From positions 32,745,648 to 32,809,647 of the forward strand of contig NC_092673.1 in NCBI RefSeq assembly GCF_964355755.1: a DNA stretch of 64,000 nucleotides, read 5' to 3'. Made by a program: the position numbers and the translations under genes. Below the pieces are notes generated by a model. It made no database searches and was not told where the DNA came from. It was given only the letters and a program-made list of their open reading frames with translations. Of the stretch, positions 1-11,576 are shown piece by piece (the stretch's first letter is position 1; each line of letters starts with the position of its first letter). Origin of the DNA: Antedon mediterranea. Lineage: Eukaryota; Echinodermata; Crinoidea; Comatulida; Antedonidae.

Positions 1-180
1 TTTTCGTTGAATTGGTTTATGTAATGTATATGTATCTTGATTGCTCAGCCATTCCTGAACTTGTTTCTTGGTAATATTTAATTCGTCTTTTACATTTTGA
101 TGAAGTCGGTCCACACCACCAAAACTACCGGGGTGTTTAGGATCGTAATATACTTTTCTTAAGTACTCATCCATACTCAT
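1..180 (-). CDS. Polinton/Maverick-type integrase, N-terminal fragment (runs off window)
   Basis: Reading the minus strand from the ATG at 180-178 gives 60 uninterrupted codons up to base 1. The peptide starts MSMDEYLRKVYYDPKHPGSF, continues with GGVDRL and ends with QDTYTLHKP. This is the characteristic N-terminus of the retroviral-type integrases carried by Polinton/Maverick elements (the C. elegans F54H12.3-like transposon-derived family), just ahead of the catalytic core, which lies outside the window. The family would cut and join element ends during integration. The PC4-domain gene at 677-1207 lies on the same strand, so both probably belong to one element. The family assignment is from memory of the motif; whether the element is intact cannot be seen here. 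Confidence 0.7.
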   Translation of the reverse strand, partial: MSMDEYLRKVYYDPKHPGSFGGVDRLHQNVKDELNITKKQVQEWLSNQDTYTLHKPIQRK

Positions 181-676
181 TACCCTCAATCATCCAAATG
201 AAAATTGTAAAAATAATTCAAATACTTAAATAACACGCAAAGATCAAATTTCATTTTCGTTGTTGTTGTTAAAAACGAAATTTATTTCAATACACATTCT
301 ATTGCAATACACTTTACAAAACATAAAATCAAAATTACACAATAACAATTAAATAGAAAAAAAAAATACTTTTATATATACACTAACGTATTATTTAGTC
401 AGAAAGAACAAAATACATTAATCTCAAAAACATTAAATTTATTTTAAAATAACTTTTAAATAGAAATGAAGAAATAACAAATGATAAATTAAATTTTTTT
501 TTTTAAATTACTTTTACAAATACACTAGCCAGTTATTTAGTACTGAAAAAACCACACCAAAAATAACACACAGGTTAAAATGTTTAAATGCCCATTCAAA
601 GTGGGTACTCGCATTTAAAAAATTGTTCAATTCAATATCACCAATCCGTTCCGTTTTCCAAAAGATTACATTGTAA
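181..676. other. AT-rich spacer between integrase and PC4-like gene
   Basis: No convincing gene is visible. The stretch is A/T-rich with several poly-A/T runs. Two similar segments, about 365-405 and 505-545, share an ACTTTTA...ATACACTA...GTTATTTAGT pattern, indicating a small local duplication. It is probably internal spacer of the element that carries both flanking genes. Confidence 0.4.
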
Positions 677-1207
677 TTACGGGAACTGTTTTAACCAATC
701 GTAATTGTCATTCTTGTAGCTTTTTTTGGTCATTTGTGTTTCTGGCATTCCATTGTCATTCATGTCTACACCGGTTCCACAATCGTCAAATCCATCCAAT
801 TCTAAAAACATTTCATCGACCATGTCCTTTTGTTCCATTAGATCTCTCCACTGCATCATTGTTAAATTAATACCTTTCTTCCCAGGTTTAAATTTACCAT
901 CTGGTTCTGATTGATAGTATTCTCGGATACATACGTACATATCATCACCCCAACGTTGAGCAACGACGTGCCTCGTTTCATTAAGTTTAATACGTTTAGT
1001 AGCTCTAACTGTAATTCGACTATCATTCTTAAAAAAGTGATTCTTTACGACTGGTCGACAATCTTGTTGAAAAGAAGCGCTTGTATTTGGTTCATCTTCT
1101 ACTCTCTGTCTCTTGCTAGACCTCATAACTCGCTGCATAGTAGCCTTAGCCTTCTTATCAGCTAATTTAGAATCGGCGTAATCAGCTGTTGGTTTGTAGA
1201 AGTTCAT
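677..1207 (-). CDS. PC4/p15-domain (SUB1-like) protein, probably carried by a Polinton-like element
   Basis: A 176-residue open frame. Residues about 80-134 carry the PC4 single-strand-DNA-binding fold signature: a basic strand, then IREYYQ, GKFKPGKKGINLT, and MQWRDLMEQ, matching the family order of IREYW, KPGRKGISL and QW..L. Residues 29-36 (RSSKRQRV) are a basic, nuclear-localisation-like stretch, and the C-terminus is acidic. Cellular PC4 is a general coactivator of RNA polymerase II that binds single-stranded DNA. Here the same-strand integrase fragment suggests a mobile-element copy that may act in element transcription or replication (inference). The protein is slightly longer than typical cellular PC4 because of its N- and C-terminal tails. 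It could instead be a host paralogue that happens to lie beside an element. Confidence 0.72.
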   Translation of the reverse strand: MNFYKPTADYADSKLADKKAKATMQRVMRSSKRQRVEDEPNTSASFQQDCRPVVKNHFFKNDSRITVRATKRIKLNETRHVVAQRWGDDMYVCIREYYQSEPDGKFKPGKKGINLTMMQWRDLMEQKDMVDEMFLELDGFDDCGTGVDMNDNGMPETQMTKKSYKNDNYDWLKQFP

Positions 1208-4071
1208 ACTGATGAAAACTGTACTAAAATTCTCTTAATCAAGAATGTGGAAGTGAGTTTAGTGCGTTGTAAGCTGGTACTGATGAGTTCACTATAAATT
1301 TACCCATATATGTATACACACTAAAATAATTTATGCATGATGTCAGTAGCGTCCCTCTTTACCCACTTTTTGTTTTATTTTAAAAGGAAACAAAGAAATC
1401 TTTTCGTAAACGTAACCAATTTAAATGAAAATAAAACTAAACATTGGAAAACAAAAATCATCAAAAATAGTGAAACTAACATCATGACGTCACACATTAA
1501 ACTTTAGTATGTCAAACGCCGTGTCACTGATTTCGATTTCTCTCCTTTGTTAACAAATCCGGAAGATGGTTAATTACCTGTCGGTATAGTTCAATCAAGA
1601 CATACTTATTATTTAACTTCATTCATTCTTATCTTTTTGTTTTAGTCATTGTTATAATATCCGGATCAAATAACTTATGTCTTTGGATTATGTCGGCATA
1701 CATCAAGCAAAAACCTCAATTAACTAGTTTTAATTAACCAGGTGCATCTTTATTGACTATGACTAATTCAAATCTTACAAAAACTATATTGTCTCACTTC
1801 CTTACCCTATGTTAACCATTGTATTATAATCCGAAACATAACACCTATTGACTTCAACCATTGTAAACCATTTGTTCTCATCACAAGCAACTAAATTACC
1901 ATATCATTTTTTTTTAATATTTATTAATTTTATATTATAATGTATATTAATATATAACAATTCTATATAACAATTCTAGTGAAATGATATTCTCTATTGT
2001 CTTATACTACCCCCATTGTTAACCATTGTTATAATCACGACTGACTATACCTCCATGTACACTACTTCTCCACTTATTCGTATTCCATTTCCCCCAGATT
2101 TTAATATTGTCTAGGTCAATCACTCAATCCATTATTTTTCGCATGATTTACCATTTTTTAAATTTTGATGACGTCACCATTTTCAAAAGCGTGAATTATT
2201 TGGTCACTTATTTTCATCATTAGGCCTACAGTAAATTTTAATATGTTAGAAAAGTGATACTCATGATTAAAACGTTTTGTGGAAGCTGTTGAATTGTAGA
2301 TACGAATTATTCATGTGAACATTTTGCCAATCAGATGTTGTAACGGCATCATTATGTCCAGTTGAATTTAAAAAGTCGTATTTTCATCTTTTGCGTCATA
2401 GTTCATCACATATAAACAGGCGCGCATCTATAATTCTACGTATCCAAATTTCTTCAACACGTTAATATGTTGTTACTCAGATAATTCCCTTTCAAAATTG
2501 CTATCTGCGTGTTTCATTTAATGACGTCATCATGTTAAAAATTAGAATAAAAGGCGGGTCCCGTTATTTTCACCTATGCTGCACTGTAGTATGTATACAG
2601 TATGTGTATGCTGTATATATACTTTGACACAAAATAGAAAGCACACTAACAACATTTTATTTTCTTTAGGTCACAATGGCATAATCTTTTTTCTGTGCGT
2701 AATATTCTAACATTATGATGTGCTCATATATGCTATAGCATTTGCGCGGCGGATAACCTACCATATGACGTCATAGGTACGTCATATGGATATTTAAATA
2801 TGCGAATTAGAATGTTTAATATCACATTTATATCTAATCGTAATGCACTTAGGTGGTCTAAATCCAACCGTTAAGGAGATATGGGTATAGATATAACTGA
2901 GTAATGTTATTCAATGATTGTAATGTAGGAATAACAAAATCGTTTAATCTTACGGCTAGCCTCTATTATTTTTTTTTTGTATTTGTGAACAATGAGATTC
3001 GGTATTGGGAAAATTATTCTATAATACACTACCTACCTAAAAAGAAATTGGTGAACAAAATTAGATTTGTAAAAAAATGCGTTTTATAAAGGATATATTA
3101 ACCAAATCATATATATTTTCAATATTTGACCTCCAATTCCTCGTTCTCATATTTTCCCACTTTCTCACCAAATAACTCAGTAATGCCTTGTTCAAATTTA
3201 GTCAATTTTTTACAAAAGATAGTTCACACAATTGTATTTTGCATAGCATAGTCTCTTTTCCAAATAATAGTTAATTTTCCAAAACCAACAAAAAACCTAA
3301 AAATATGTTTCATATAGGCCTATATAGTAGTGATTTTTTTAAAAGAATGGCTAGAGGAGAAAATGGTCAGATCTTTTGCCTATTTTTTTTATTAAAATGA
3401 TTAGATGACTGTAGACCTCAAGTTAGACCAAACAATGTTGTTTTACTATGATTGATGTTAATGTTTTTTAGGTTTCAGTTGTTTTACTCAGGGGTAGAAG
3501 CTAGCCTTATTTTTTTAAAGTTTACTCTAGTAAAGTTTGCAAGTTTTACCTCAATGAAACAAAGCGACTTAATTCTCTCTCTGCATGTATTATAAGATAT
3601 GCACGTATACATAGCACATTGCAGTTTTGATATTTGATATGAATACTAATTAAGAAAATAATCGGCAAATACAATTCCTCTGCCAGTAATGATCTGATTG
3701 GCCAATAACGTATAGCCGAAGGTACTACACCAATTTCTGAATTTAGAGGAATTGCGGCAGATAACACTATGAAGATTTAAAAGCCTCTTTGCAAAAAGAC
3801 AATGTACTGCTATTGTTGAAGAAAGTTCATAGTCAAGAAACAAGAAACTGCTGGTTACCGGTATTTTAGTGTCGCTATACTATGAACTCATGAGTATGAG
3901 AATCAGTCCAATCGGGTTGACTTGTCTTAAGCACTTGGTAGAAGAGTATCGAGTAGGAACATAAGCATAATTATTATAACATATTTGCGAGATGGCAGAT
4001 AGGAGATTTCTCTCAATCGAGGGAAACATTATTTATTTACATGTATACGTTTGTTTTTCCTTTTATTGTAG
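1208..4071. other. Non-coding stretch with repeated CRE-type palindromes
   Basis: I see no supported exon here. The notable content is four exact TGACGTCA palindromes (1485-1492, 2169-2176, 2522-2529, 2766-2773), the last sitting in a hairpin at 2761-2789. The rest is AT-rich with poly-A/T runs. Short open frames in this stretch have no recognisable motif or coding-like composition. Confidence 0.5.
1485..2789. promoter_or_regulatory. Cluster of four TGACGTCA (CRE/ATF-like) sites
   Basis: The full palindrome TGACGTCA occurs at 1485, 2169, 2522 and 2766. The last copy lies between inverted arms CCATATGACGT and ACGTCATATGG at 2761-2789. TGACGTCA is the consensus site of CREB/ATF bZIP factors. 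Four exact 8-mers in 1.3 kb of AT-rich DNA exceed chance expectation. It is not known which gene, if any, they control: the PC4-like gene lies just left on the minus strand and the SLC44 fragment to the right. Confidence 0.35.
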
Positions 4072-6648
4072 ATCCGTTATTATTTTCGTAAATTTCCAAA
4101 GCGTTTCTACCATGATTCTGGAAGACCTTTCCGCAGTTTGGTATGCAATTATCTTGTAAGTATTGTAACTCCACACTGTGAAAAAATAATTTGTTTTATT
4201 GTCTTTTTGAGTTCCCCGCTTTTATTTGATCATCATTAACATTTTTTCATTCATTTTATGATTTTTACATTTATACATTATCTAATCTAATTCATCATAA
4301 TTACAGTATTGGTTTATTACATTCTACATACAAAGCATAACCAAACTATTTGTAGTATAGAAATGTAGAAACATCTATGTATAATACAACATATATATTT
4401 ACTAATTCATGATAACATTATTGTAATCTTTTCTTCATTGAAACTTATTCATCAAATTATCTAGATTTGTTTTTATTTTCAATTTATACATTTTAGAGAT
4501 GTCAAAGATATTAGTTTAAACTGTGATTAACGTATTTGTTTGCCATTCTACAGTTATTAACACATCTCATGATCCATATATATTTTTAAAAATGCATATA
4601 ATAATTATTAGCATGTGGATGCATATATATATATATATATATATATAAACATATCTTGAAAAAACATTGCATGCACAAATGCATCTAAAGTGAGTTGTGA
4701 TATCTCTCATCAAACCTGTACTGAATATTGAATTGAAGGCACATTAGGCATAAACCTTATACCAACAAGGACAACTTAATCCGTAAATAAAACAAAACAA
4801 ATGTTGTCCATGTGGCATGGTTACATTATTTTAATTGTCATGTTAATTGGACGTGTAATAGGTCTTGTCTGCAATTAGGAATCAGTAGGCAAAATTGTCC
4901 AACCAAGTCAGCCTATCTTACCACCTAATACTCAATTATCGGCATGTATAGCCATTTCTAAAAATGTTTTTTTGTTAGTTTATTTTCTTTTGTTAAAGAT
5001 GTATTGTCCCTTGAAACACAAAAAATGAAAAAAAAAATATTCTAAATTTAAATTGGCCATATCAAAGTAATATTAAAGTTATTCACTTTAAGTCGAAAAT
5101 TCGAGCCAAAAACAACAGTTTACGTAATTAACAGGTAAATTAATTAGATTACATTTCGTCTGAGAAATCGTCGCAAGCGAAAGTAAACAAAGATTTTAAA
5201 CCATGAGTATGCATTATGCATGATGCTAATTAGGATTGTTTACAACTCATCACGGTTGAGAAGGTGTTTTCACACAGATCGCGAAGAAGTTTATGATTAT
5301 GCATACAGAGTAGCCAAACAAGCGCATTGCATTATGGGATATGTTTTGATTGAAAACTTTGACTGGAAGTCAAAGTTATTTTTTGAAAAAAAAAAACATC
5401 TGTATTTCGGTTAAATTATTATTTTTTTGACTAATTTTTGGTGAAAGTTAATAACTATTATGATACTTCAAAATGACCCACTTTTTTTCGAAATTAAAAA
5501 AAAAATATTTTTTGGTAAAATTGAATAAATTGAAACATTTTCTTGTAGGCATTATCTACAGATGGGGTTGTGTGCTGCTATTCTAGCATCTTTTCTTTTC
5601 TTTGTCCTTAAGAGATTTATAGCACGTCCGATGGCTCTATTTGGTATCATTGGGCTTTATGCAGTCACTGTCTGGGGTATGTATAACCATTGTATAGCAC
5701 TTGTCTAACTGCTTTCATTTTCACATTAATAGACATTTCTTTTTATATAAATTAAAATTGAATGTACCGCGTTGATACTAATTTGTACATGTTGGATTTA
5801 TATTTAATTTAAATGTAAATCCAATATTTATAAATTAGAAATCAATCAATAATAATAATCAATTCGAAATGAGTTTCTTTAGATTTTCCACTTTTTTCCA
5901 GTTTGTTATTACTACTGGATGCGGTACATGGATATTGATAAAATGCAGACTGATGTAGATCAGTCATTTGTGGACCTGGATAGCTACCTAAATTTGAAGG
6001 AGTGGCTTGGTAAGACAGTGCCTTATGATTGATATAAGTTAAATAAAGCATTAAGGAAAAAGTCAGCTTGCGCATGTACACATAATGGTATGAATCCAGT
6101 ACCAAGAATATCGTTAATGTACAGTTATTACATCAGAATTGTTCACTGCTAGCCCGGTAGTGGTACTACGTAGTTAGCAACTTATTATACTTTTGCAATG
6201 CTAGGGAAATTTGAAAGTTATGCCTAATACAACAGTAGATGTACATCTTTCACACACAGAATAACTAGGCCGAAGGTTAGCTTGCTTTTCATAGACCTGA
6301 CTAGTTATTAATTTTTTAAATATTTTTTTAATCCACAAACACGTAAACAAATCAATTGACTATTCATAAAATAATATCAAAGTAACTTTAAATATGTTAG
6401 CATGTACTTAGTAGGACCATGAAGTAATTCAAAGTTGAGAATCTAAAGTAGTTCCTATAAAACACATGCCAAAATCATGTATCGTATAGTCCTTTATTAA
6501 ACAAACTTGTTTTAAAACATCAATGATGTGTTCTTTGTTCTTTTTTCTAGGTATCGCTGCTATTTTATCATTGTTTCTACTCATCATCGTTTGTCTATGC
6601 AAACAAATTATGATTGCTATTGGCGTTCAACAAGAGGGTAAAAAGTGA
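4072..6648 (+). CDS. SLC44 choline-transporter-like protein, internal exons (partial or truncated gene)
   Basis: Four exons with clean AG and GT borders and matching phases: 4072-4155, 5549-5676, 5902-6009 and 6551-6648 (TGA), or ending at 6637 if the GTAAAA there is a donor. Joined, they encode EDLSAVWYAIIL, a hydrophobic helix, LKRFIARPMALF, a second helix, CYYYWMRYMD, then YLNLKEWL, a third helix, and KQIMIAIGVQQEGKK. This order (W-helix, RF.A..M..., C..YWMRY, Y..LK.WL, helix, I.IAI...EG) matches the middle transmembrane region of SLC44/CTL proteins, which carry choline or related amines across membranes. Full-length relatives are several times longer with about ten membrane helices. Neither the first helix and extracellular loop nor the C-terminal helices were found nearby. 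An AATAAA at 6706-6711 would serve a short transcript. It may be a real gene with distant exons or a duplicated fragment. Confidence 0.7.
4622..4647. repeat. (AT)n microsatellite
   Basis: A run of alternating AT inside the first intron of the SLC44-like fragment. Confidence 0.8.
4995..5540 (+). mobile_element. Copy 1 of a TTAA-AGATGTATTGTCCC MITE-like repeat
   Basis: The left end is TTAAAGATGTATTGTCCC. The body matches, in inverted orientation, the segment 32148-32690: both contain CATTATGGGATATGTTTTGAT (interrupted copies) or its complement, an ACTGGAAGTCAAAGTT block and a GGCCATAT...TTATTCACTTTA block. A third, shorter relative with both ends lies at 60281-60626. The right end of this copy is degraded. 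It sits in the intron immediately before the SLC44 exon at 5549. An open frame within it (5220-5414) is part of the repeat and is not taken as a gene. Confidence 0.65.
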
Positions 6649-7800
6649 GAAATCGTTGGTTTACCTAATTTGCAAATAGAATAATTTATACTGACCTAAC
6701 TATTAAATAAACGAAATTGTGTCGCAAATACAGTAATATTCAACCGTTTTTTCTGACCTATTGCATTGTATTTATTATTTATTTATTATGTGTTTACTTT
6801 TCTTTGTTTTTTTGTACGCGTAATAAATAAAAACCAAAATTGTACGGTAATAAAGTATCAATGTCCCACTGCTTATGAGTGTCTACGACACCAAATACAA
6901 TGATATGATGATAACAATAGAAAGAAAAAATGGGCGTTTTAATAATTTCTGACGGTGAATTATATCCGCTTACGAGAGGTATCCGCAAAGGGATGTTCAA
7001 CTCAGTTGCTATGATGCACATTTAGCAAATATGGCAAAAGGATAAACGTTTTAAAGTTAGGTATGCGGTAGGCCTACACCATGTGATTCCAAAAAGGAAA
7101 TAAATGAACTTATATAATATTATTATTATTATTATAAGTTTACATATTGAAAGTTTACAGCGAATTAACACTAGTAAGTTAGGTTCCATTTACGGCCATC
7201 TAGAATAAGGTCACATGCAAAGTTCCAAACACATTTTCATGTTATACTGCATTATATTCAAACTATTTAATAAACCCCTTACACCCCGAGCTCCGTGGTC
7301 GGTGAATTCGGCAAGCCGGGAGGCAATAATGTATTATCATTTTAGGGCAGACATCATGAATAATGCACAAGCCTAATTATTTTCTATGGTATAGAATTAT
7401 AACATAGCTGACCTATTTCAGGGGGCAGGAGGTTCGGAAACTTAGTATTTTAGTTACAGGCTCCCATGATGGGGATGCGGCGAAGCGACACTAGATGGCC
7501 GTAAATGGTACTCTCACACATCAAATTAATAATAAATCACACTTGTTGGCCGGAAATGACACTCCCACAATTTTGTATTGAGCGTTAGTTAATTTTTCCG
7601 TTTACATTAATTATTTCACATAACAAAATAAACTTTCCGCCACCAACCCACGTGTTTTAACATAGGATAATCCAAAAAGCACATTTTATATATTGTTGTT
7701 GTGCCCAAACTGGCTACCAGATCGCCGTTGGCAAAACTTCATTTCACGTTTAAGTACAGTTTAAAAACCGTCACTTCTGTTTACTTACAGTTCATTTAAG
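6649..7800. other. Intergenic stretch before the first VLIG exon
   Basis: No gene is seen. It holds the AATAAA at 6706, a possible small inverted-repeat element at 7186-7508 and a good pyrimidine tract with acceptor ending at 7790 (CTTCTGTTTACTTACAG). That acceptor could join an unseen upstream exon to the VLIG exon. No DED-like exon is apparent upstream of copy 1, unlike copy 3. Confidence 0.45.
7186..7508. mobile_element. Possible small MITE with 18-bp inverted ends
   Basis: CCATTTACGGCCATCTAG at 7186-7203 is exactly the reverse complement of 7491-7508. The ~323-bp interval has no coding content. A third weaker relative (GGCCGGAAATGACACTCCCAC) follows near 7547. No clear target duplication could be assigned. 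Confidence 0.45.
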
Positions 7801-10800
7801 ATGGAAGATACATTTTACATACACCAAGTGGTTGAACGTCTAGGACTACAAAAATATTATCCTAGAAAACTAACACGTGAAGAAGTATTTATAGTTTCTA
7901 AAAATGATATTTCACCAGACGAACTCAATGATGATCCAAGCAAAATACCTTGGTACATGCTGCAAAATCTTATAATGTGTAACTATGAAGGAAGATCTTT
8001 TGAGTTAGAAGAAATTGAGCCTTTTGAAGGAAAGGAAATTGCACTCTCTTCTGCTACACAAAAAAGTGGAAAAGAATCAAATCACCGTAAAGTAAGTCCA
8101 ATAGACGCACTAGTAGCTATCTTCTTCTGTTGTGACAACTTTTTAAGACAAATTTTGATTGAAAAATTGTCAACATGTCAGTTAGCTATTCCATTGCTGA
8201 TGCGCGTTACCGACGTACAAAATAAACAATGGGAATTGATTGTGTGGGGAATGAGCACAATCACAAAGAAATGGCAAACGGGTTCCGGTTCATATTGTGA
8301 ACGACCAATGGTGGTAGAAAAGTTACCGATAGTGTCTGCTTTGCGAATAGGAAGACCTAAAATATCAAAATCTAAAATCATCAACTGTGTCATGAATGAG
8401 CAGAAACATGATATTTTCTTTAATTCTGGGTGCAAAGGTGGACATTTAGAACGGAAATTATCAGATGGCTTAATAGAAATATCATGGTACCTTCCAACAC
8501 AGAAATGCATGAATGCTTTTTCAGATGCATTGACTTTTATAAATTTGAGAGGGAACGCATCAGGTTTACATCATCAGACACAATTTTTATCTGAGACATC
8601 ACTGGTCACTATTGCATTCGTGGCATCTGCTGATTATAAAGAGAGTGACAGCAGATTACTTGAATCATTGTACAGACAAAATGGTCATGTAATTTTTGTC
8701 TTAGATGGAACTCCTGGAAAATATTTGAAAACAACCTTTCTTAGGATGGAAAAAAACATACAAAATGTGAATAAACAAGTAAACAGTTTTGTTTCATCAA
8801 TGAAGAAGGAGCTGCAAATAAGCAGATACATTTGGGAATTGCTTGGAATTCATTTTGAAGGAAGAAATCGGAATGCTGTTTGTGATAGGAGTATTGAGAT
8901 GTGCATTGAAGTAGCACAGAAAATGAATTATCATGTTGATGAAATGATACAGGATTGTTTACAGGCTAAACAGGGTTCTGAGGAATTGATCGAGCGTGTT
9001 AGATTAAAAGGAAAACAAAATGAGCTACCTTTGCAGATGGTAACACGAAGCATTGCAGAAATGAAGAGAGAACAGCATCAGCTACTAAAAAATATGCAAA
9101 CTGTAGAATACGTTGATAGACTAAAGAAAGAGATAGACCTACGTAGTAAACAGTTACACATACAGCAAGGTAGATCCGAGCGTTGCGTATATGAGATGTT
9201 TAGAGCCTCATTCACAAACTCTCTTTCAAATAGAAAATATTTCTTTGGTTTTATTAAGATAATGGCTGATCGATATAGCATCGACAGGTTACAACCAATA
9301 CGTGACAAATGGAATGAGTTGTGTGACAAAAGAAAACACGAACCAGAAACATCAAAAGCACAATTAGAATCAATGACAGATAGACTTGAACTTGAACGAC
9401 AACTTTCTAGTGAATCACTTGGATTAGAACACTTCAATCGAGAAGTTGGACAGAATTACGAGATGTCATTAAGTTTAAAATTACGTGACCCCATCGTAGC
9501 AGAAGTTGCTGCTGAAATGTTACTACATGGTTATCCCATTGAGCTGATGGATGGTGATGCAGCCCACGCGCCTCTCACTTGGATTGAAGCCGTTTTTAAT
9601 TCTCTTAAGGACCAGATTGGCAATAAGAAACTATTTGTGTTATCTGTACTAGGCATTCAAAGTAGCGGAAAATCAACCATGTTAAATTCAATGTTTGGCT
9701 TACAATTTGCCGTTAGCGCCTGCAGATGTACTAAGGGTATATTCGCCCAGTTAATCTCACTAGATGAAGATTTAAGAGAAGACACACAATGCCACTACAT
9801 TCTGGTGGTTGACACTGAGGGCTTGTGGTCTCCTGAGTTTGCAAGCATCCATCAGTCCTACTATCGTCATAATGAACTAGCCACGTTTGTCATTGGTTTA
9901 AGTGATCTTACCCTATTAAACATCAAGGGAGAAGATGCAACAGACATGCAAGACACACTTCAAATTGCTGTCCATGCTTTTATGAAAATGGAAAATGTTA
10001 ATATCAATCCAAACTGCTTATTTGTACACCAAAACGTCACTGATGTCTCAGCATCCGATCTGAATGCGACACAACAAAGTATGCGAGAAACTTTAAATAA
10101 AATGACAAAATTTGTAGCCGAAGCCGAAAATTGCAGTGGAAAATATAAATCATTTTCTGATGTCATTAAATTTCATGAAGACAAACACATAATGTACACT
10201 TCAAGTCTTTGGCAAGGAGATCCACCGATGGCGCCCCCAAATCCTGGATACAGCAAATACAGTCTTCGAGTAAAGAAACAAGTCTTGGAAATCATGAATT
10301 ATTCCAAACCTAAAAGTATAGGTGAGTTCACAACATTGCTGTCCGATCTTTGGAGGGCAATATGTCAAAATTCTCTTGATATTCAAGCTTTTTATGCTTT
10401 AAATAAAGAATATGAGAAGCATGCCCGCACATTCAGAAGAAATACACTGACATATAGCGCCAGACTTCAAACAAAATTTAAGAAACTTAGAGCTGAAAAG
10501 ATGAAAAAAGAGGGTGGCAAAATCCTTAACGAGTACATACTGAAGTTACAAAATGACATTGGAGCTTTTCAATTAAGCATGGCGTCATATTTTGAAGAAG
10601 AAGAAAAAGCATGTCAATGGAAATGCAAAATGGATTCACAACGTGACGGTCTTTGTAAAGAAATTGAAAATGAACTGAGGGATGTGTTTAAATCAATGAG
10701 AAATAAAGCAATTAGAAGAGTTGAAATTGATCCCGAAAATGAAATGAAATTCATTTTGGAACAAGAAAAAACATCTTATAAGGAGTCGAGCACATGTAAA

Positions 10801-10825
10801 GAAGAACAAGTTCAAACAGAAACAG
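7801..10825 (+). CDS. VLIG-like GTPase copy 1: large exon, C-terminally truncated, spliced into array A
   Basis: VLIG/GVIN-type dynamin-superfamily GTPase. Residues 20-31 hold YYPRKLTREEVF. Next come the family N-terminal region (WYMLQNLIMCNYEG; ALRIGRPKISKSKIINCV; DGLIEISWYLP, a degenerate G-like fold by inference) and a charged helical stretch. The true G domain has G1 GIQSSGKST at 618-626, G3 DTEG at 671-674 and HQNVTD downstream. The frame can run to a TAG at 10828-10830, but CAG|GTTAGT at 10825/10826 is a good donor in phase 1, matching the acceptor of the first mini-exon 127 nt on. The ATG at 7801 is the first after an in-frame TAA at 7762; a phase-2 acceptor at 7790 would allow an upstream exon. 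Compared with copies 2 and 3 it lacks roughly 560 C-terminal residues, has an 8-residue deletion after AIC (about 10370) and reads DTEGLW instead of DTEGLR. Confidence 0.82.
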
Positions 10826-10952
10826 GTTAGTTAGTGCAGTTAAATTGTTAGTATTACTATAAGCCAATATTCAAGATATATATTTTATTGCCTTTGATAC
10901 TATTCTGTTGGTATTCAAATACAAAACGTATTTGTATTGTTTTATTAAACAG

Positions 10953-11042
10953 AAAAAATTAGCCAGGCAAAAGCGTCTGACGAGTTTCCAACCACATGTA
11001 AAGAGAAACAAGAATCACCCGAACAGGTCATACCAAAAGAAG
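10953..11042 (+). CDS. Array A mini-exon 1
   Basis: 90 nt, phase 1 to 1, encoding EKISQAKASDEF then PTTCKEKQESPEQVIPKE. Acceptor AAACAG, donor GAAG|GTGAGT. Only 127 nt separates it from the donor of VLIG copy 1, the main argument that copy 1 is spliced into the array. Confidence 0.75.
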
Positions 11043-11218
11043 GTGAGTTACTGCGGCTATATGAAATATGGTTCTAAAATGACACATAAGGCTTGAGCTC
11101 ATATTATAAGAAAAATCAGATTCAACAATTATACATGAATGTGGACCCCGTAGTGACATAGGGTTGACGTAAATACAAACATATAAAATTGTTTTATTCT
11201 TTCATTAATTTAAAGCAG

Positions 11219-11311
11219 TAAAATTAGGTCCAGCAATTAAAACAGCTTCCGAGGAGTTAGCAGGTACATGTAAAGAACAAAAATCACCCGAACAGGTCAT
11301 AACAGAAGAAG
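11219..11311 (+). CDS. Array A mini-exon 2
   Basis: 93 nt, phase 1 to 1, encoding VKLGPAIKTASEEL then AGTCKEQKSPEQVITEE. Acceptor AAAGCAG, donor GAAG|GTGAGT. Confidence 0.75.
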
Positions 11312-11480
11312 GTGAGTTTACTGCGGCTCTGAAATCTCCTGAGTCAATATAGTGTATATTATGAGCAAAATCAGATTAAATAATTGTATATGAATATTCA
11401 GTGGACACGGTAGTTTATACATGGGGTTGGCGTAAATACAAACACCTAAATATTTTTTTCTAATTCTTTCATTAAAGCAG

Positions 11481-11576
11481 TAAAATTAGCCCCAGCCAAA
11501 AAGCCAGCTTCTGATGAGCTACCAGGCACTGGTGAAGATGAACAACAATCACCCGAACAGGTCATACCTGAAGAAG
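11481..11576 (+). CDS. Array A mini-exon 3
   Basis: 96 nt, phase 1 to 1, encoding VKLAPAKKPASDEL then PGTGEDEQQSPEQVIPEE. Donor is the slightly weaker GAAG|GTTAGT. Confidence 0.72.

Noticed and set aside
2904-3843. Small open frames of 61-73 codons
   Set aside because: No recognisable motif, splice context or conservation; AT-rich background explains them.
5220-5414. 64-codon frame on the + strand
   Set aside because: It lies wholly inside a MITE-like repeat that recurs inverted at 32148-32690.
7280-7330. GC-richer patch considered as a possible tRNA or small RNA gene
   Set aside because: No A-box/B-box pair or cloverleaf could be drawn; it lies in a small inverted-repeat element.
8178-10386. 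Several minus-strand frames of 60-120 codons inside VLIG copy 1
   Set aside because: Equivalent antisense frames recur at the same places in copies 2 and 3 and mirror the sense coding bias; no independent motif.
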